Origin: Promethearchaeota archaeon Loki_b32 | GTDB taxonomy: Archaea > Asgardarchaeota > Lokiarchaeia > Sigyniarchaeales > SOKP01 | NCBI GenBank assembly: GCA_005223125.1 | Contig: NJBH01000025.1 | Coordinates: 1-55,678, forward strand | Reading direction: 5' to 3' | Length of the DNA stretch: 55,678 nucleotides | In this document: piece by piece, positions 24,248-33,604 of the stretch | Numbering within the stretch: the stretch's first letter is position 1 | Layout of the letters: every line of letters starts with the position of its first letter | Program-made: the position numbers and the translations under genes | The notes under the pieces: model-generated | Told to the model about the DNA's origin: nothing | The model's database searches: none | Seen by the model: the letters and a program-made list of their open reading frames with translations, nothing else

Positions 24248-25552
24248 TTGGAAAAAAATTCTAAAAGTGCACTAATTATTGGAGCCGGTATTGCTGGTAT
24301 TCAAGCAGCTTTAGATTTAGGAGATATGGGAATAAAAGTTCATTTAATTGAGAAAAATCCTGTAATTGGAGGAAAAATGGCACAGTTAGATAAGACATTT
24401 CCTACTTTAGACTGTTCAATTTGTATTTTAGCACCTAAATTATCAGAATGTTATAGGCATGAAAATATTACTCTTTACACACTTTCAGAAGTAAATTATG
24501 TTGAGGGTACAAGTGGGAATTTTACAGTAGATATCCTTAAACGTGCACGTTATGTTAAAGAAGATGTTTGTACTAATTGTGGTGATTGTGCTACAATTTG
24601 CCCAGTAAGAGGAGTTCCAAATTATTTTGATGCTAATTTGAAAAATATGGCAGCAGTATACATTCCTTTTCCCGCAGCAGTTCCTCCAGTCTATATAATT
24701 GATAAAAACACATGTGTTTACTTAAATTATGGAATTTGTGGACTATGTGCAAATATTTGTGGAGCTGAGGCAATTGATTTCTCACAAAAAGATGAAATTT
24801 TAAAAATTGATAATGTTGGTTGCATAATTGTCGCTCCAGGATATGGCTTATTGGAAGATGTCTCTCCGCTTACAAATTATGGTTATGGGAAATATAAAAA
24901 TGTAGTAACAGCCTTAGAATTTGAACGATTAATATGTGCTTCTGGACCATTAGAAGGACATCTAAAACGATTATCTGATGGTAAAGATCCTAAGAAACTT
25001 GCTTTTCTACAATGTATAGGATCACGTTCAGATAGAGATAAGAAGTATTGCTCTTCTATTTGTTGCATGTATAGTACGAAAGCAGCAATAATTGCTTATG
25101 AACATAATAACGATTTAGAATCATATGTTTTTTATATTGATATGAGAGCTGGAGGAAAAGGGTTTCAAACTTTTCTCCGTAGAGGAGTAGATGAATATAA
25201 CATTAAATATATTAAAAGTAAAATATCCCATATTGATGTTGACGAGGATGATACTCCTGTTATAACTTATGAAGATTATGATACATCTGAAATAAAACAG
25301 ATGAAAGTAGATTTAGCTGTTTTAGCAACGTGCATAATCCCATCACAAGGGATTGAAAAATTAGCAGATGTATTAGGAATTGAATTAAATAATTATAATT
25401 TTGTAAAAACAAATCCATTTTTACCAGTAGAAACGAGTGTGGAGGGAATTTTCACATGTGGTTGTGCTCGTGAACCAATGGATATTCCTCGTTCTGTTGC
25501 TGAAGCTAGTGGAGCAGCAGCAAGAGCAGCGGAAGTAATTAAAGGAGGTTAA
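24248..25552 (+). CDS. hdrA: HdrA-like flavoprotein, N-terminal half (434 aa)
   Basis: HdrA carries the FAD that bifurcates electrons. Seen: FAD-binding LIIGAGIAGIQAALDLGDMG, the Cys segment TFPTLDCSICILAPKLSEC, a ferredoxin motif CTNCGDCATICPVRG, a second one with an unusual spacing (CVYLNYGICGLCANICG), and FLQCIGSRSD. The start is TTG 24248; an ATG four bases upstream is out of frame and soon stops. It aligns with residues 1-430 of the fused HdrA at 28022. The other half is the next gene, seven bases away, so together the two equal one fused protein. Confidence 0.88.
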   Translation: MEKNSKSALIIGAGIAGIQAALDLGDMGIKVHLIEKNPVIGGKMAQLDKTFPTLDCSICILAPKLSECYRHENITLYTLSEVNYVEGTSGNFTVDILKRARYVKEDVCTNCGDCATICPVRGVPNYFDANLKNMAAVYIPFPAAVPPVYIIDKNTCVYLNYGICGLCANICGAEAIDFSQKDEILKIDNVGCIIVAPGYGLLEDVSPLTNYGYGKYKNVVTALEFERLICASGPLEGHLKRLSDGKDPKKLAFLQCIGSRSDRDKKYCSSICCMYSTKAAIIAYEHNNDLESYVFYIDMRAGGKGFQTFLRRGVDEYNIKYIKSKISHIDVDEDDTPVITYEDYDTSEIKQMKVDLAVLATCIIPSQGIEKLADVLGIELNNYNFVKTNPFLPVETSVEGIFTCGCAREPMDIPRSVAEASGAAARAAEVIKGG

Positions 25553-25559
25553 AGCGAAA

Positions 25560-27242
25560 ATGTCTGAAAAAGAAAGTGAAGATGTTAGAATTGGCGTCTT
25601 TGTTTGCTCTTGCGGGACGAACATCGGTGGTTTAATAAATGTTAAAGAAGTAGCAGAATATGCTAAATCTTTACCCAATGTTGTATTTACTGAAGATAAT
25701 TTGTATACTTGTTCAGAAACAGGATTAACACAGATTAAGAATGGAATTAGAGAGCATAATTTAAATCGAGTAGTTGTTGCTTCATGCACTCCGAGAACCC
25801 ACGAGCCTCTCTTTCGTGATTGCGTCAAGGATGAGGGCCTTAACGAGTATCTCTTTCAATTTGTAAATATTCGTGACCAATGTACCTGGGTTCATATGAA
25901 ACACCCTAAAGAAGCTTTTGAAAAGGCTAAAGAGGTGATTCGAATGGGTGTGGCAAAAGCTGCTAAACTTGAAGCTCTTGAAAATATTGTGGTTGATGCA
26001 ACTCCTACTGCTATAGTTATAGGAGGGGGTGTCACAGGAATGACAGCTGCCCTTAGCTTGGCAAATCAAGGATTTGAAACACATTTAGTAGAAAGAGATG
26101 ATAAATTAGGTGGACAGTTAAATATTATCAATAAATTGTTCCCTACAGGTCAAGATGCCTCTGAACTTTTAGGAAGTTTAAAGAAAAGAGTTGAGAGCAA
26201 TCCTAATTTGACTGTTTATACTTCAGCTAGTGTGAAAAATATTGAAGGTTTTGTAGGTAATTTTGAGATAGAAGTTGAACAAAAGGGTAAAAGTATTGAT
26301 TTAACTATAGGAGTTATTGTTGTTGCTGTCGGAGCTTCTTTATTAACGCCAACTGGAAAATTTGGCTATGATGGTAATATAAGAATCACTCAATATGAAT
26401 TAGAAAAGAAATTAAAAAATAATGAAGTTAAAGCTAAAGATATTGTAATGATACAATGCGTAGGAGCTCGTAATGATGAAAGAAAGTATTGTTCAAATGT
26501 TTGTTGTATGACAGCTTTGAAAAATGCTTTATTAATTAAAGAAAAAAATCCTCAAGCTAATATAACAATTTTATTTAGAGATTTGTATACTCCCGGAACT
26601 CATTATGAAGAATATTATAGAAGAGCTAGAGAAGCTGGAATTCTTTTTCTGAGTTATAAGCTCGAAAAGGAGCCTATTGTAGAAGAGAATAACGTAAAAG
26701 TATTCAATGAATATATTGGAGAAGAAATGAGTATTCCCTACGATTTACTAGTATTATCTACACCTCTGATCGCAAATAGTGATAACAAAGAGCTTGCTCA
26801 AATGTTAAAAGTTCCATTAGAAGAAAATAAATTCTTTTTAGAAGCTCATGTGAAATTAAGACCTATGGATTTCGCAACTGATGGTATTTTTATATGTGGA
26901 GCAGCAAAATGGCCTGTAGATCTTACAGAATCCATAACTCAAGGGTATGCAGCAGCAGGAAGAGCAAGTACAATTATATCTCATGATACTATAGAAGTAG
27001 AGGGCGCAACATCATTTCTACCGGAGTATAATAAGAATTTATGCACTGGATGTGAAATCTGTATAACTGTTTGTCCATATAAAGCGATAAGTAAGAATGA
27101 AAATGACGAGATTGAAATAACTCAAGTTCTTTGTAAAGGTTGCGGAGTTTGCGGAGCAACTTGTACTAGTCACGCTATAATAATAAGGCATTTTACAGAT
27201 GAGCAAATTTTATCTGAAATATATGCATTTGGAGGTATTTAA
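25560..27242 (+). CDS. hdrA: HdrA-like flavoprotein, C-terminal half (560 aa)
   Basis: The protein starts with VFVCSCGTNIGGLINV, the HdrA N-terminal cluster domain, then VVVASCTPRTHEPLFRD and the Gly-rich IVIGGGVTGMTAALSLANQG for FAD. It ends with two ferredoxin motifs, CTGCEICITVCP and CKGCGVCGATCT. It corresponds to residues about 435-1004 of the fused HdrA downstream. An SD-like AGGAGG at the end of the previous gene precedes the ATG at eight-base spacing. Together with the 434-residue gene it probably forms one bifurcating unit. Confidence 0.92.
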   Translation: MSEKESEDVRIGVFVCSCGTNIGGLINVKEVAEYAKSLPNVVFTEDNLYTCSETGLTQIKNGIREHNLNRVVVASCTPRTHEPLFRDCVKDEGLNEYLFQFVNIRDQCTWVHMKHPKEAFEKAKEVIRMGVAKAAKLEALENIVVDATPTAIVIGGGVTGMTAALSLANQGFETHLVERDDKLGGQLNIINKLFPTGQDASELLGSLKKRVESNPNLTVYTSASVKNIEGFVGNFEIEVEQKGKSIDLTIGVIVVAVGASLLTPTGKFGYDGNIRITQYELEKKLKNNEVKAKDIVMIQCVGARNDERKYCSNVCCMTALKNALLIKEKNPQANITILFRDLYTPGTHYEEYYRRAREAGILFLSYKLEKEPIVEENNVKVFNEYIGEEMSIPYDLLVLSTPLIANSDNKELAQMLKVPLEENKFFLEAHVKLRPMDFATDGIFICGAAKWPVDLTESITQGYAAAGRASTIISHDTIEVEGATSFLPEYNKNLCTGCEICITVCPYKAISKNENDEIEITQVLCKGCGVCGATCTSHAIIIRHFTDEQILSEIYAFGGI

Positions 27243-27246
27243 TACC

Positions 27247-28008
27247 ATGAGTTTTGAACCGAAAATTTTAGGATTTTTATGTAATTGGTGTTCTTATGCG
27301 GGAGCAGATTTAGCTGGAGTTAGCAGAATGCAATACCCCCCAAATATTAGAGTAATAAGGGTTATGTGTAGTGGTCGAATAGACCCCAAATTTATTGTTG
27401 AAGCGCTCCGAGTTGGGGCTGATGGTGTAATTGTTTTGGGGTGCCATTTAGGAGACTGTCACTATCTTGAAGGAAATTACGAGGCAGAGAAGAAATTTGA
27501 CATGGTTAAAAAATTCCTTAAACTGATTGATTTTGATAATAGAGTAAGACTGGATTGGGTGTCTGCCTCAGAAGGTGCCAGATATGCTTCAATGATAACA
27601 GAATTTACAGATCATATTAAAACACTTGGGCCATCTCCTGCGGGTGGAGATAATCCAGATGATGAAATTCTTGAAGAATTAAAAGCTATTGAAGAAGCTG
27701 CTGGAAGTGACAGAATGAGGGCACTTGTTGGAAGAGAAAGAAAAATTACAGAACAAGAAAATGTATATGGAGAAACTGTATCACTTGATAAATTTAATGA
27801 AATTTTTGATCTAGCAATCAAAGATGAATATAATCGGCATAGAATTTTAGGATTATTGGAAAAAGAGTCTAAGTCTGTAAAAGACTTAGCAAAAGAATTA
27901 AAAATAGATTCAAGTATTGTTTTAGAACATATGATAACTTTAAAAAGTCGAGGTCAAGTTGACTTCGGAGAATTATTAGGAATTACACCAACGTTTCACA
28001 AACTGTAG
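27247..28008 (+). CDS. mvhD: MvhD-like iron-sulfur protein with C-terminal helix-turn-helix (253 aa)
   Basis: MvhD passes electrons to HdrA through a 2Fe-2S cluster. The MvhD domain (first 140 residues) shows GFLCNWCSYAGADLAGVSR, VMCSGRIDPKFI and GCHLGDCHYLEGN. A 110-residue extension follows; its end (HRILGLLEKESKSVKDLAKE, then SIVLEHMITLKSRGQVDF) looks like a winged helix. Start chosen at ATG 27247, four bases after the hdrA stop, rather than an earlier ATG inside hdrA that adds sequence unrelated to MvhD. The DNA-binding-like tail is unusual and absent from the second copy. Confidence 0.88.
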   Translation: MSFEPKILGFLCNWCSYAGADLAGVSRMQYPPNIRVIRVMCSGRIDPKFIVEALRVGADGVIVLGCHLGDCHYLEGNYEAEKKFDMVKKFLKLIDFDNRVRLDWVSASEGARYASMITEFTDHIKTLGPSPAGGDNPDDEILEELKAIEEAAGSDRMRALVGRERKITEQENVYGETVSLDKFNEIFDLAIKDEYNRHRILGLLEKESKSVKDLAKELKIDSSIVLEHMITLKSRGQVDFGELLGITPTFHKL

Positions 28009-28021
28009 AGGGGATAAAAAA

Positions 28022-31000
28022 ATGGAAAAAGTTGGAGCTGTTATGGTTGTAGGTGCTGGAATAGGGGGCTCCCAAACATCACTAGATTTAGGAGATTCTG
28101 GTTATAGAGTTTATTTAATTGAGTCCACAACAAGTATAGGAGGGGTAATGGCTCAATTAGACAAAACATTTCCTACTAATGACTGTGCAATGTGTATAGT
28201 AAGCCCAAAATTAGTTGAAACTGGACGTCATCAAAATATTGATTTAAGTATTAATTGTGAAATTTTAGATGTTTCAGGAGAAGCAGGAAATTTTACAGTT
28301 AAAGTTAAAAAAAAATCTTTATACATCAATCCAGATATATGTACTGGATGTGGGGTTTGTGGCCGAAATTGTCCTGTGGAAGCAATTGATATTTTTAATG
28401 AGGGTATAGCTAGATATGCTGCTACATTTGTAAAATATCCTCAAGCTGTTCCACTCGTTTATGCAATTAATAAAGAATGTTGTATTGGTTGTGGAGTGTG
28501 TGCTGGAGTTTGTAAAGCAAAAGCAGTAGAATATGAACGAGAGGATGAAGAAGTAGATATTAATGTAGGGTCAATAGTTCTTGCTCCTGGATTTGATGAA
28601 TTTATCCCTCAACAAGCTAATAAATATGGTTATGGTAAATATAAGAATGTTGTCACCAGTATTGAGTTTGAACGTATATTAAGTGCAAGTGGACCTTATG
28701 CTGGAAGAGTACTCAGACCTTCTGATGGTGATATTCCAGAAAAAGTTGCTTTCCTTCAATGTATAGGATCTCGGGATTATACGGGAGAAGGGCAACCTTA
28801 TTGTTCTTCTGTGTGTTGCATGTATACAGCAAAAGAAGCTGTGATTGCTCATGAACACCAACATGAAGTAAAACCTACCATTTTCAGTATGGATATAAGA
28901 GCTTATGGAAAAGATTTTGATAAATATATTATTAGAGCTCAAGAAGAATACGGTATCCGGTATATTAGAAGCAGAATTTCTTCGATTACAGAAGTTTCTG
29001 AGACAAAAGATTTAAAACTCCGTTATGAAACTGAGGATGGGAAAGTGATTGAAGAAGATTATAACATGGTTGTCCTTGGTGTTGGATTAAATCCACCAGA
29101 TGATGCAAAATATCTTGCGGAGAAATTTGGAATTGAATTAAACGAATTTGGATTTGCAAAAACGGATGTTTTTAATCCAGTACAAACCTCAAGACCCGGT
29201 ATTTTTGCTTGTGGTGCTTTTTCTCAACCAAAAGATATCCCTGAAACAGTCACTCAAGCAAGCGCGGCAGCTGGATGTGTCCATCAAATATTATACGAAA
29301 AGAGAGGTACATTAATTACAGAAAAAACATTACCCCCAGAAATTTTCGTGGCAGGACAACCTCCTAGAATTGGTGTATTTGTTTGTCATTGCGGAATTAA
29401 TATAGGTGGATATGTGGATGTTCCAGAAGTGACTAGATATGCAAGTACTCTCCCAAATGTTGTTATGGCAGATCGTAATTTATATACTTGTTCTGCTGAT
29501 ACTCAAGGGATAATAAAAGAAAAAATAGAAGAATATCATCTTAATCGAGTTATTGTAGCATCATGCACTCCAAGAACTCATGAACCCTTATTTCAAGAGA
29601 CAATTAGAGAAGCAGGGTTGAATAGATATTTATTTCAAATGGCGAATATTCGCGATCAATGTAGTTGGGTTCATATGAAACAACCTGAGGAAGCTACTCA
29701 AAAAGCAAAAGACCTAGTGAGGATGGCTGTGAATAAAGCAAGGCGATTAGCTCCAATAGATAGAATAAAGTTAGAAGTAACACAAAAATCCATGGTAATT
29801 GGTGGAGGAATAAGTGGTATGGTCGCTGCTCTTAATTTTGCGAGCCAAGAAATCGAAACTCACTTAGTTGAAAAAGAAACAGAATTAGGAGGTTTTGCCA
29901 AACATATTTATCATACCCTTGAAGGAGGAGATGTTCAAGCTTATTTAAAAGATCTAATAGAACAAGTTAAATCTAATAAATTTGTTCATGTATATACTAA
30001 TGCTGAAATAGAAAGTCTAGATGGATATATAGGAAATTTTAAAACTTCAGTTATTCATGGTCCGAAAAAAGAAAGAGCAGAATTTGATCATGGAGCGGTT
30101 ATCGTAGCAACAGGAGCTAAAGAATATAAACCAAAAGAATTTCTCTATGGCCAATATAAAAATGTAGTCTTGCAATCAGAGTTAGAAGAATTATTAAACA
30201 CAGATAGTGTTATTAAGAATAAAAAATCAGTTGTTATGATTCAATGTGTTGGTTCAAGAAACGATGAACATCCTTATTGTAGTAAAATGTGTTGCACAGA
30301 AGCTATTAAGAACGCCTTGTTAGTTAAAAAATTATATCCATCTACGGAAGTTACTATTCTATTTCGAGATATTAGAACATATGGATTTAAAGAAAAATAT
30401 TATAGAAAAGCAAGAGAAGAAGGAATCATTTTCCTTCGATATGATGAAGATAATCCTCCAGAAATTATTACTGAGGACTCTTCATTAAATGTAAAAGTTA
30501 AAACTGCAAAAGCGGGAGACTTATCAATCCCCACAGATTTATTAGTATTAAGTGCTGGAATTGTTGCATCTCACGAGGAAAATGAAGAACTTGCTAAAAT
30601 GCTAAAAGTACCTTTAAATGATGATAATTTTTATTTAGAAGCCCATGTTAAGCTTCGTCCTGTAGACTTCGCTACAGAAGGAATATTTGTTGCTGGATTA
30701 GCTCACTGTCCAAAAACTATTGAAGATTCAATATCACAAGCTAATGCCGCTGTTTCAAGAGCATGTACAATTCTCTCTAAAGATGAAATTGAAGTAGAAG
30801 GAAAAACTGCAGTAATTGATATGTCTCGTTGTATAGGGTGCGGTATGTGTGTAGAGAATTGTGCATATAATGCGATAGAGCTAATTGAAGATAGGCATTT
30901 TGGATTAGTAGCATCAATTAATCAAGCATTATGTAAAGGTTGTGGAGCTTGCAGTGGAAATTGTCGATGTAGTGCCATTGATATTTTAGGTTTTACCTCT

Positions 31001-31036
31001 GAACAAATTTATTCAATGATAACTGCAAGATTATAA
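28022..31036 (+). CDS. hdrA: Fused double-length HdrA (1004 aa)
   Basis: Two HdrA-type units are joined in one chain. Residues 1-430: VVGAGIGGSQTSLDLGDSG, DKTFPTNDCAMCIVSPK and two ferredoxin motifs (CTGCGVCGRNCP, CCIGCGVCAGVCK). Residues about 450-1004: VFVCHCGINIGGYVDVPE, VIGGGISGMVAALNFASQ and the final pair CIGCGMCVENCA and CKGCGACSGNC. Such tandem HdrA proteins hold two FADs and up to six iron-sulfur clusters. It repeats the content of the two preceding hdrA genes. Cys, not selenocysteine, is encoded at the N-terminal cluster. Confidence 0.93.
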   Translation: MEKVGAVMVVGAGIGGSQTSLDLGDSGYRVYLIESTTSIGGVMAQLDKTFPTNDCAMCIVSPKLVETGRHQNIDLSINCEILDVSGEAGNFTVKVKKKSLYINPDICTGCGVCGRNCPVEAIDIFNEGIARYAATFVKYPQAVPLVYAINKECCIGCGVCAGVCKAKAVEYEREDEEVDINVGSIVLAPGFDEFIPQQANKYGYGKYKNVVTSIEFERILSASGPYAGRVLRPSDGDIPEKVAFLQCIGSRDYTGEGQPYCSSVCCMYTAKEAVIAHEHQHEVKPTIFSMDIRAYGKDFDKYIIRAQEEYGIRYIRSRISSITEVSETKDLKLRYETEDGKVIEEDYNMVVLGVGLNPPDDAKYLAEKFGIELNEFGFAKTDVFNPVQTSRPGIFACGAFSQPKDIPETVTQASAAAGCVHQILYEKRGTLITEKTLPPEIFVAGQPPRIGVFVCHCGINIGGYVDVPEVTRYASTLPNVVMADRNLYTCSADTQGIIKEKIEEYHLNRVIVASCTPRTHEPLFQETIREAGLNRYLFQMANIRDQCSWVHMKQPEEATQKAKDLVRMAVNKARRLAPIDRIKLEVTQKSMVIGGGISGMVAALNFASQEIETHLVEKETELGGFAKHIYHTLEGGDVQAYLKDLIEQVKSNKFVHVYTNAEIESLDGYIGNFKTSVIHGPKKERAEFDHGAVIVATGAKEYKPKEFLYGQYKNVVLQSELEELLNTDSVIKNKKSVVMIQCVGSRNDEHPYCSKMCCTEAIKNALLVKKLYPSTEVTILFRDIRTYGFKEKYYRKAREEGIIFLRYDEDNPPEIITEDSSLNVKVKTAKAGDLSIPTDLLVLSAGIVASHEENEELAKMLKVPLNDDNFYLEAHVKLRPVDFATEGIFVAGLAHCPKTIEDSISQANAAVSRACTILSKDEIEVEGKTAVIDMSRCIGCGMCVENCAYNAIELIEDRHFGLVASINQALCKGCGACSGNCRCSAIDILGFTSEQIYSMITARL

Positions 31037-31057
31037 CGATAATGAGGTTTTAAAGAA

Positions 31058-31513
31058 ATGACAGAAACAGTATTAGAAGAAAAAAAAATTGATGAGAAAT
31101 GGGAACCAAAGATCATTGCTTTCTTATGTAATTGGTGTTCTTATGCCGGAGCTGATCTAGCTGGTGTAAGTAGGATTCAATATCCGCCAAATATAAGAAT
31201 AGTAAGAGTTCCCTGTTCTGGACGGGTTAATCCCTATTTTATTATAAAGAGTTTGGTTGATGGATGGGATGGTGTAGTCGTGAGTGGCTGCCACCCTGGA
31301 GATTGCCATTATATTAGTGGAAATCTCGTTGCAAGGAGACGATTTGCCATTTTAAAAGAACTTCTTGAGTTTTTTGGGATTGAACCAGGTAGAGTAAATT
31401 TTATGTGGGCTTCTGCCGCCGAAGGAGAACGTTTTGCTGTGCTTATTAGGAAAGTAACCAAAATTGTTAAAGAATTAGGACCAAATACTAAATTTCAAAA
31501 GGAGTGGTGTTAA
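31058..31513 (+). CDS. floxD: MvhD/FloxD-like iron-sulfur protein
   Basis: A short 2Fe-2S protein: AFLCNWCSYAGADLAGVSRI, VPCSGRVNPYFI and GCHPGDCHYISGN, with WASAAEGERFAVL at the end. It lies between the fused HdrA and the Flox genes, so it probably bridges the two. At 151 residues it lacks the tail seen in the 27247 copy. Its stop is two bases before the next start. Confidence 0.9.
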   Translation: MTETVLEEKKIDEKWEPKIIAFLCNWCSYAGADLAGVSRIQYPPNIRIVRVPCSGRVNPYFIIKSLVDGWDGVVVSGCHPGDCHYISGNLVARRRFAILKELLEFFGIEPGRVNFMWASAAEGERFAVLIRKVTKIVKELGPNTKFQKEWC

Positions 31514-31515
31514 AA

Positions 31516-32526
31516 ATGGGAATTGAAACAGATAATAAGGAAATAATAAGCTCAATAAGAGAAAATGCTAAATTGTTGCTCAGTGAAAACCAAGTTGATG
31601 TAATTATTGGATATTCTGAAGGCACTGTGCCTTTAAGTTCCACACCAATTATCATTAGAAAAGAAGAAGATGTAGATAAATTAATTTGGAATAATTTATG
31701 TTATATCAATTTAGCTAGATATTTAGCTCCTTTAATGCCTCAACTTTGTGATTCAGAGGGTAATTCTTTGAAAATTGGGATTGTTGCTAAAGGTTGTGTT
31801 GGTAGGGCAGTAAATCTTTTAGCTGTGGAAAAACAGATAGATCTAGATAACATAAAAATGATAGGATTTAATTGCAATGGAATTGTTAACAGGAGTAAAA
31901 TTGATCTGGAAATTGGTGAAAAGGAGATTCTAGATGTGTCTATATCTGGAGATGATATAATTGTAAAAGGACACAATTGGGAGAAAAAATTTCCTTATGA
32001 TCAATATATTAATGAGTTGTGTAAAGTGTGTCAAATAAAATCTCCTTCTGCTACTGATGCAAATTGCATAGGTGAATGTCAAGAACTAGAATCTATACAT
32101 GATGAATTCTCAGATATTGCTGAGTTTGAATCGAAATCAGCTGATGAGAAATGGGCTTATATTAAAGATGCTTTACAAGTATGTACTCTATGCTACAGCT
32201 GTCGTCAAGCCTGTCCTATGTGTTATTGTAATCTTTGTTTTGTGGATCAAAATATGCCAACATGGTTTGGTAAAACTACTCAATTTACTGATATATTTAC
32301 ATTTCATTTAATACGTGCTCAACATTTGGCAGGTAGATGCGTAGCGTGCGGGGCTTGTTCATCAGTATGTCCAGTTGGCATTGATCTGAATATTATCACT
32401 AGAAAGTTGGAAAAAATTGCGAAAGAAAGATTTGATTACACTTCAGGCCTTAATGCAGAAACTATTCCCCCAATGATGGATTTTAAAATGGAGGATGAAG
32501 AAGAATTTATGTTGGAGGAAGATTAA
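31516..32526 (+). CDS. floxC: FloxC-like 4Fe-4S protein (336 aa)
   Basis: The first half resembles the FrhB-type N-terminal region found in Flox/sulfite-reductase-associated proteins (VAKGCVGRAVNLLAVEKQ, FNCNGIV). The second half has two ferredoxin motifs with CTLCYSCRQACPMCYC and CVACGACSSVCPVG. Start chosen at ATG 31516, two bases after the floxD stop and preceded by AGGAGTGG; a GTG at 31504 overlaps floxD and is less likely. Known Flox clusters couple NADH to HdrABC in the order C-D-B-A; here the order is D-C-B-A. Confidence 0.8.
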   Translation: MGIETDNKEIISSIRENAKLLLSENQVDVIIGYSEGTVPLSSTPIIIRKEEDVDKLIWNNLCYINLARYLAPLMPQLCDSEGNSLKIGIVAKGCVGRAVNLLAVEKQIDLDNIKMIGFNCNGIVNRSKIDLEIGEKEILDVSISGDDIIVKGHNWEKKFPYDQYINELCKVCQIKSPSATDANCIGECQELESIHDEFSDIAEFESKSADEKWAYIKDALQVCTLCYSCRQACPMCYCNLCFVDQNMPTWFGKTTQFTDIFTFHLIRAQHLAGRCVACGACSSVCPVGIDLNIITRKLEKIAKERFDYTSGLNAETIPPMMDFKMEDEEEFMLEED

Positions 32527-32542
32527 AAAGGTGAATTAAGAA

Positions 32543-33604
32543 ATGGATCAAAAAAGATTGAAAAAGGATCAAATTGGAAAATTATATAATGAACTTGTAG
32601 GAGAGTATGACTTTTATGCTCCTATTAATAAAAAAGGAAACATTGCTTTTGAGAAGATTGAAAATCCAGAAGATATTGTTTTGGATTACTTAAATTCAAA
32701 GATTCCACCGAAATCCGTTTTATTTCCTCAAAATGAAGTGTTATTTGAATACACTTTAGATGAAAAAGATGTTGAAATAACTGATAGACAGGATTTAGAG
32801 CAAAAAATCTTGATTTTTGGAATTCGACCGTGTGATGCTTATAGTTTTGAATTATTTGCTAATTTCTTTTCTTTTCATGGAGATTGGAAGGATGATATCT
32901 ATTTAAAGAAAAAAGAAAATACAACACTCATAGGAATCGGTTGTAATACTCCAAAAACTACATGTTTTTGCACATCTGTTAATGGAAATCCTTTCAAAAA
33001 AGATAATATGGATGTATTTCTAACTGATTTAGGAGACACTTATTTAGTTGAAGGAATTAGTGATAAAGGTAAAGGGATGGTTCAAAAGTTATCTTGGCTT
33101 TCTGATGCGTCTAAGGATGATTTGAAAAAAGCTGAAGAGTTAGCAAAAATAGCAGAGGAATCAATAACTACAAAGATAGATGTTGATACTGTTGTAAAAA
33201 ACTTAGAAACATGTTTTGAACACCCGGTGTGGGACGAGATTAGTGAATCTTGTATAGGGTGTGGTTCTTGTGCTTATTTATGTCCAACATGTACGTGTTT
33301 TGATGTTATTGATGAGACTGATCATTATAATAATCGAGGTAGAAGAATTAGAATTTGGGATACATGTCAATCGTGCCTTTATACACTTGAAACTAGCGGA
33401 CATAACCCTCGAGATACTAAAATCCAACGTTGTCGAAATCGTATAATGCATAAGTTCAGCTATTATCCTACAAATTATGATTTATTAGGTTGTGTTGGTT
33501 GTGGTAGATGTGTTTATGTTTGCCCTGCTAATAATGACCTTCGAGTAATATTAGATAAAATAAATAAAATAGAAGAAAAGGAGGATGAGAAAGTAGTTGC
33601 CTAA
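32543..33604 (+). CDS. floxB: FloxB/AsrA-like 4Fe-4S dicluster protein
   Basis: The family of anaerobic sulfite reductase subunit A and FloxB: GIRPCDAYSFELF and IGCNTPKTTCFCTS in the centre, then two 4Fe-4S sites (CIGCGSCAYLCPTCTC, and CVGCGRCVYVCP near the end). It moves electrons between the NAD(P)H-flavin subunit and the HdrA/MvhD side. It overlaps the next gene by eight bases. Length 353 residues, typical. Confidence 0.85.
   Translation: MDQKRLKKDQIGKLYNELVGEYDFYAPINKKGNIAFEKIENPEDIVLDYLNSKIPPKSVLFPQNEVLFEYTLDEKDVEITDRQDLEQKILIFGIRPCDAYSFELFANFFSFHGDWKDDIYLKKKENTTLIGIGCNTPKTTCFCTSVNGNPFKKDNMDVFLTDLGDTYLVEGISDKGKGMVQKLSWLSDASKDDLKKAEELAKIAEESITTKIDVDTVVKNLETCFEHPVWDEISESCIGCGSCAYLCPTCTCFDVIDETDHYNNRGRRIRIWDTCQSCLYTLETSGHNPRDTKIQRCRNRIMHKFSYYPTNYDLLGCVGCGRCVYVCPANNDLRVILDKINKIEEKEDEKVVA

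Noticed and set aside
28022-31036. Selenocysteine version of HdrA
   Set aside because: The cluster-binding positions read as Cys codons and no in-frame TGA is present.
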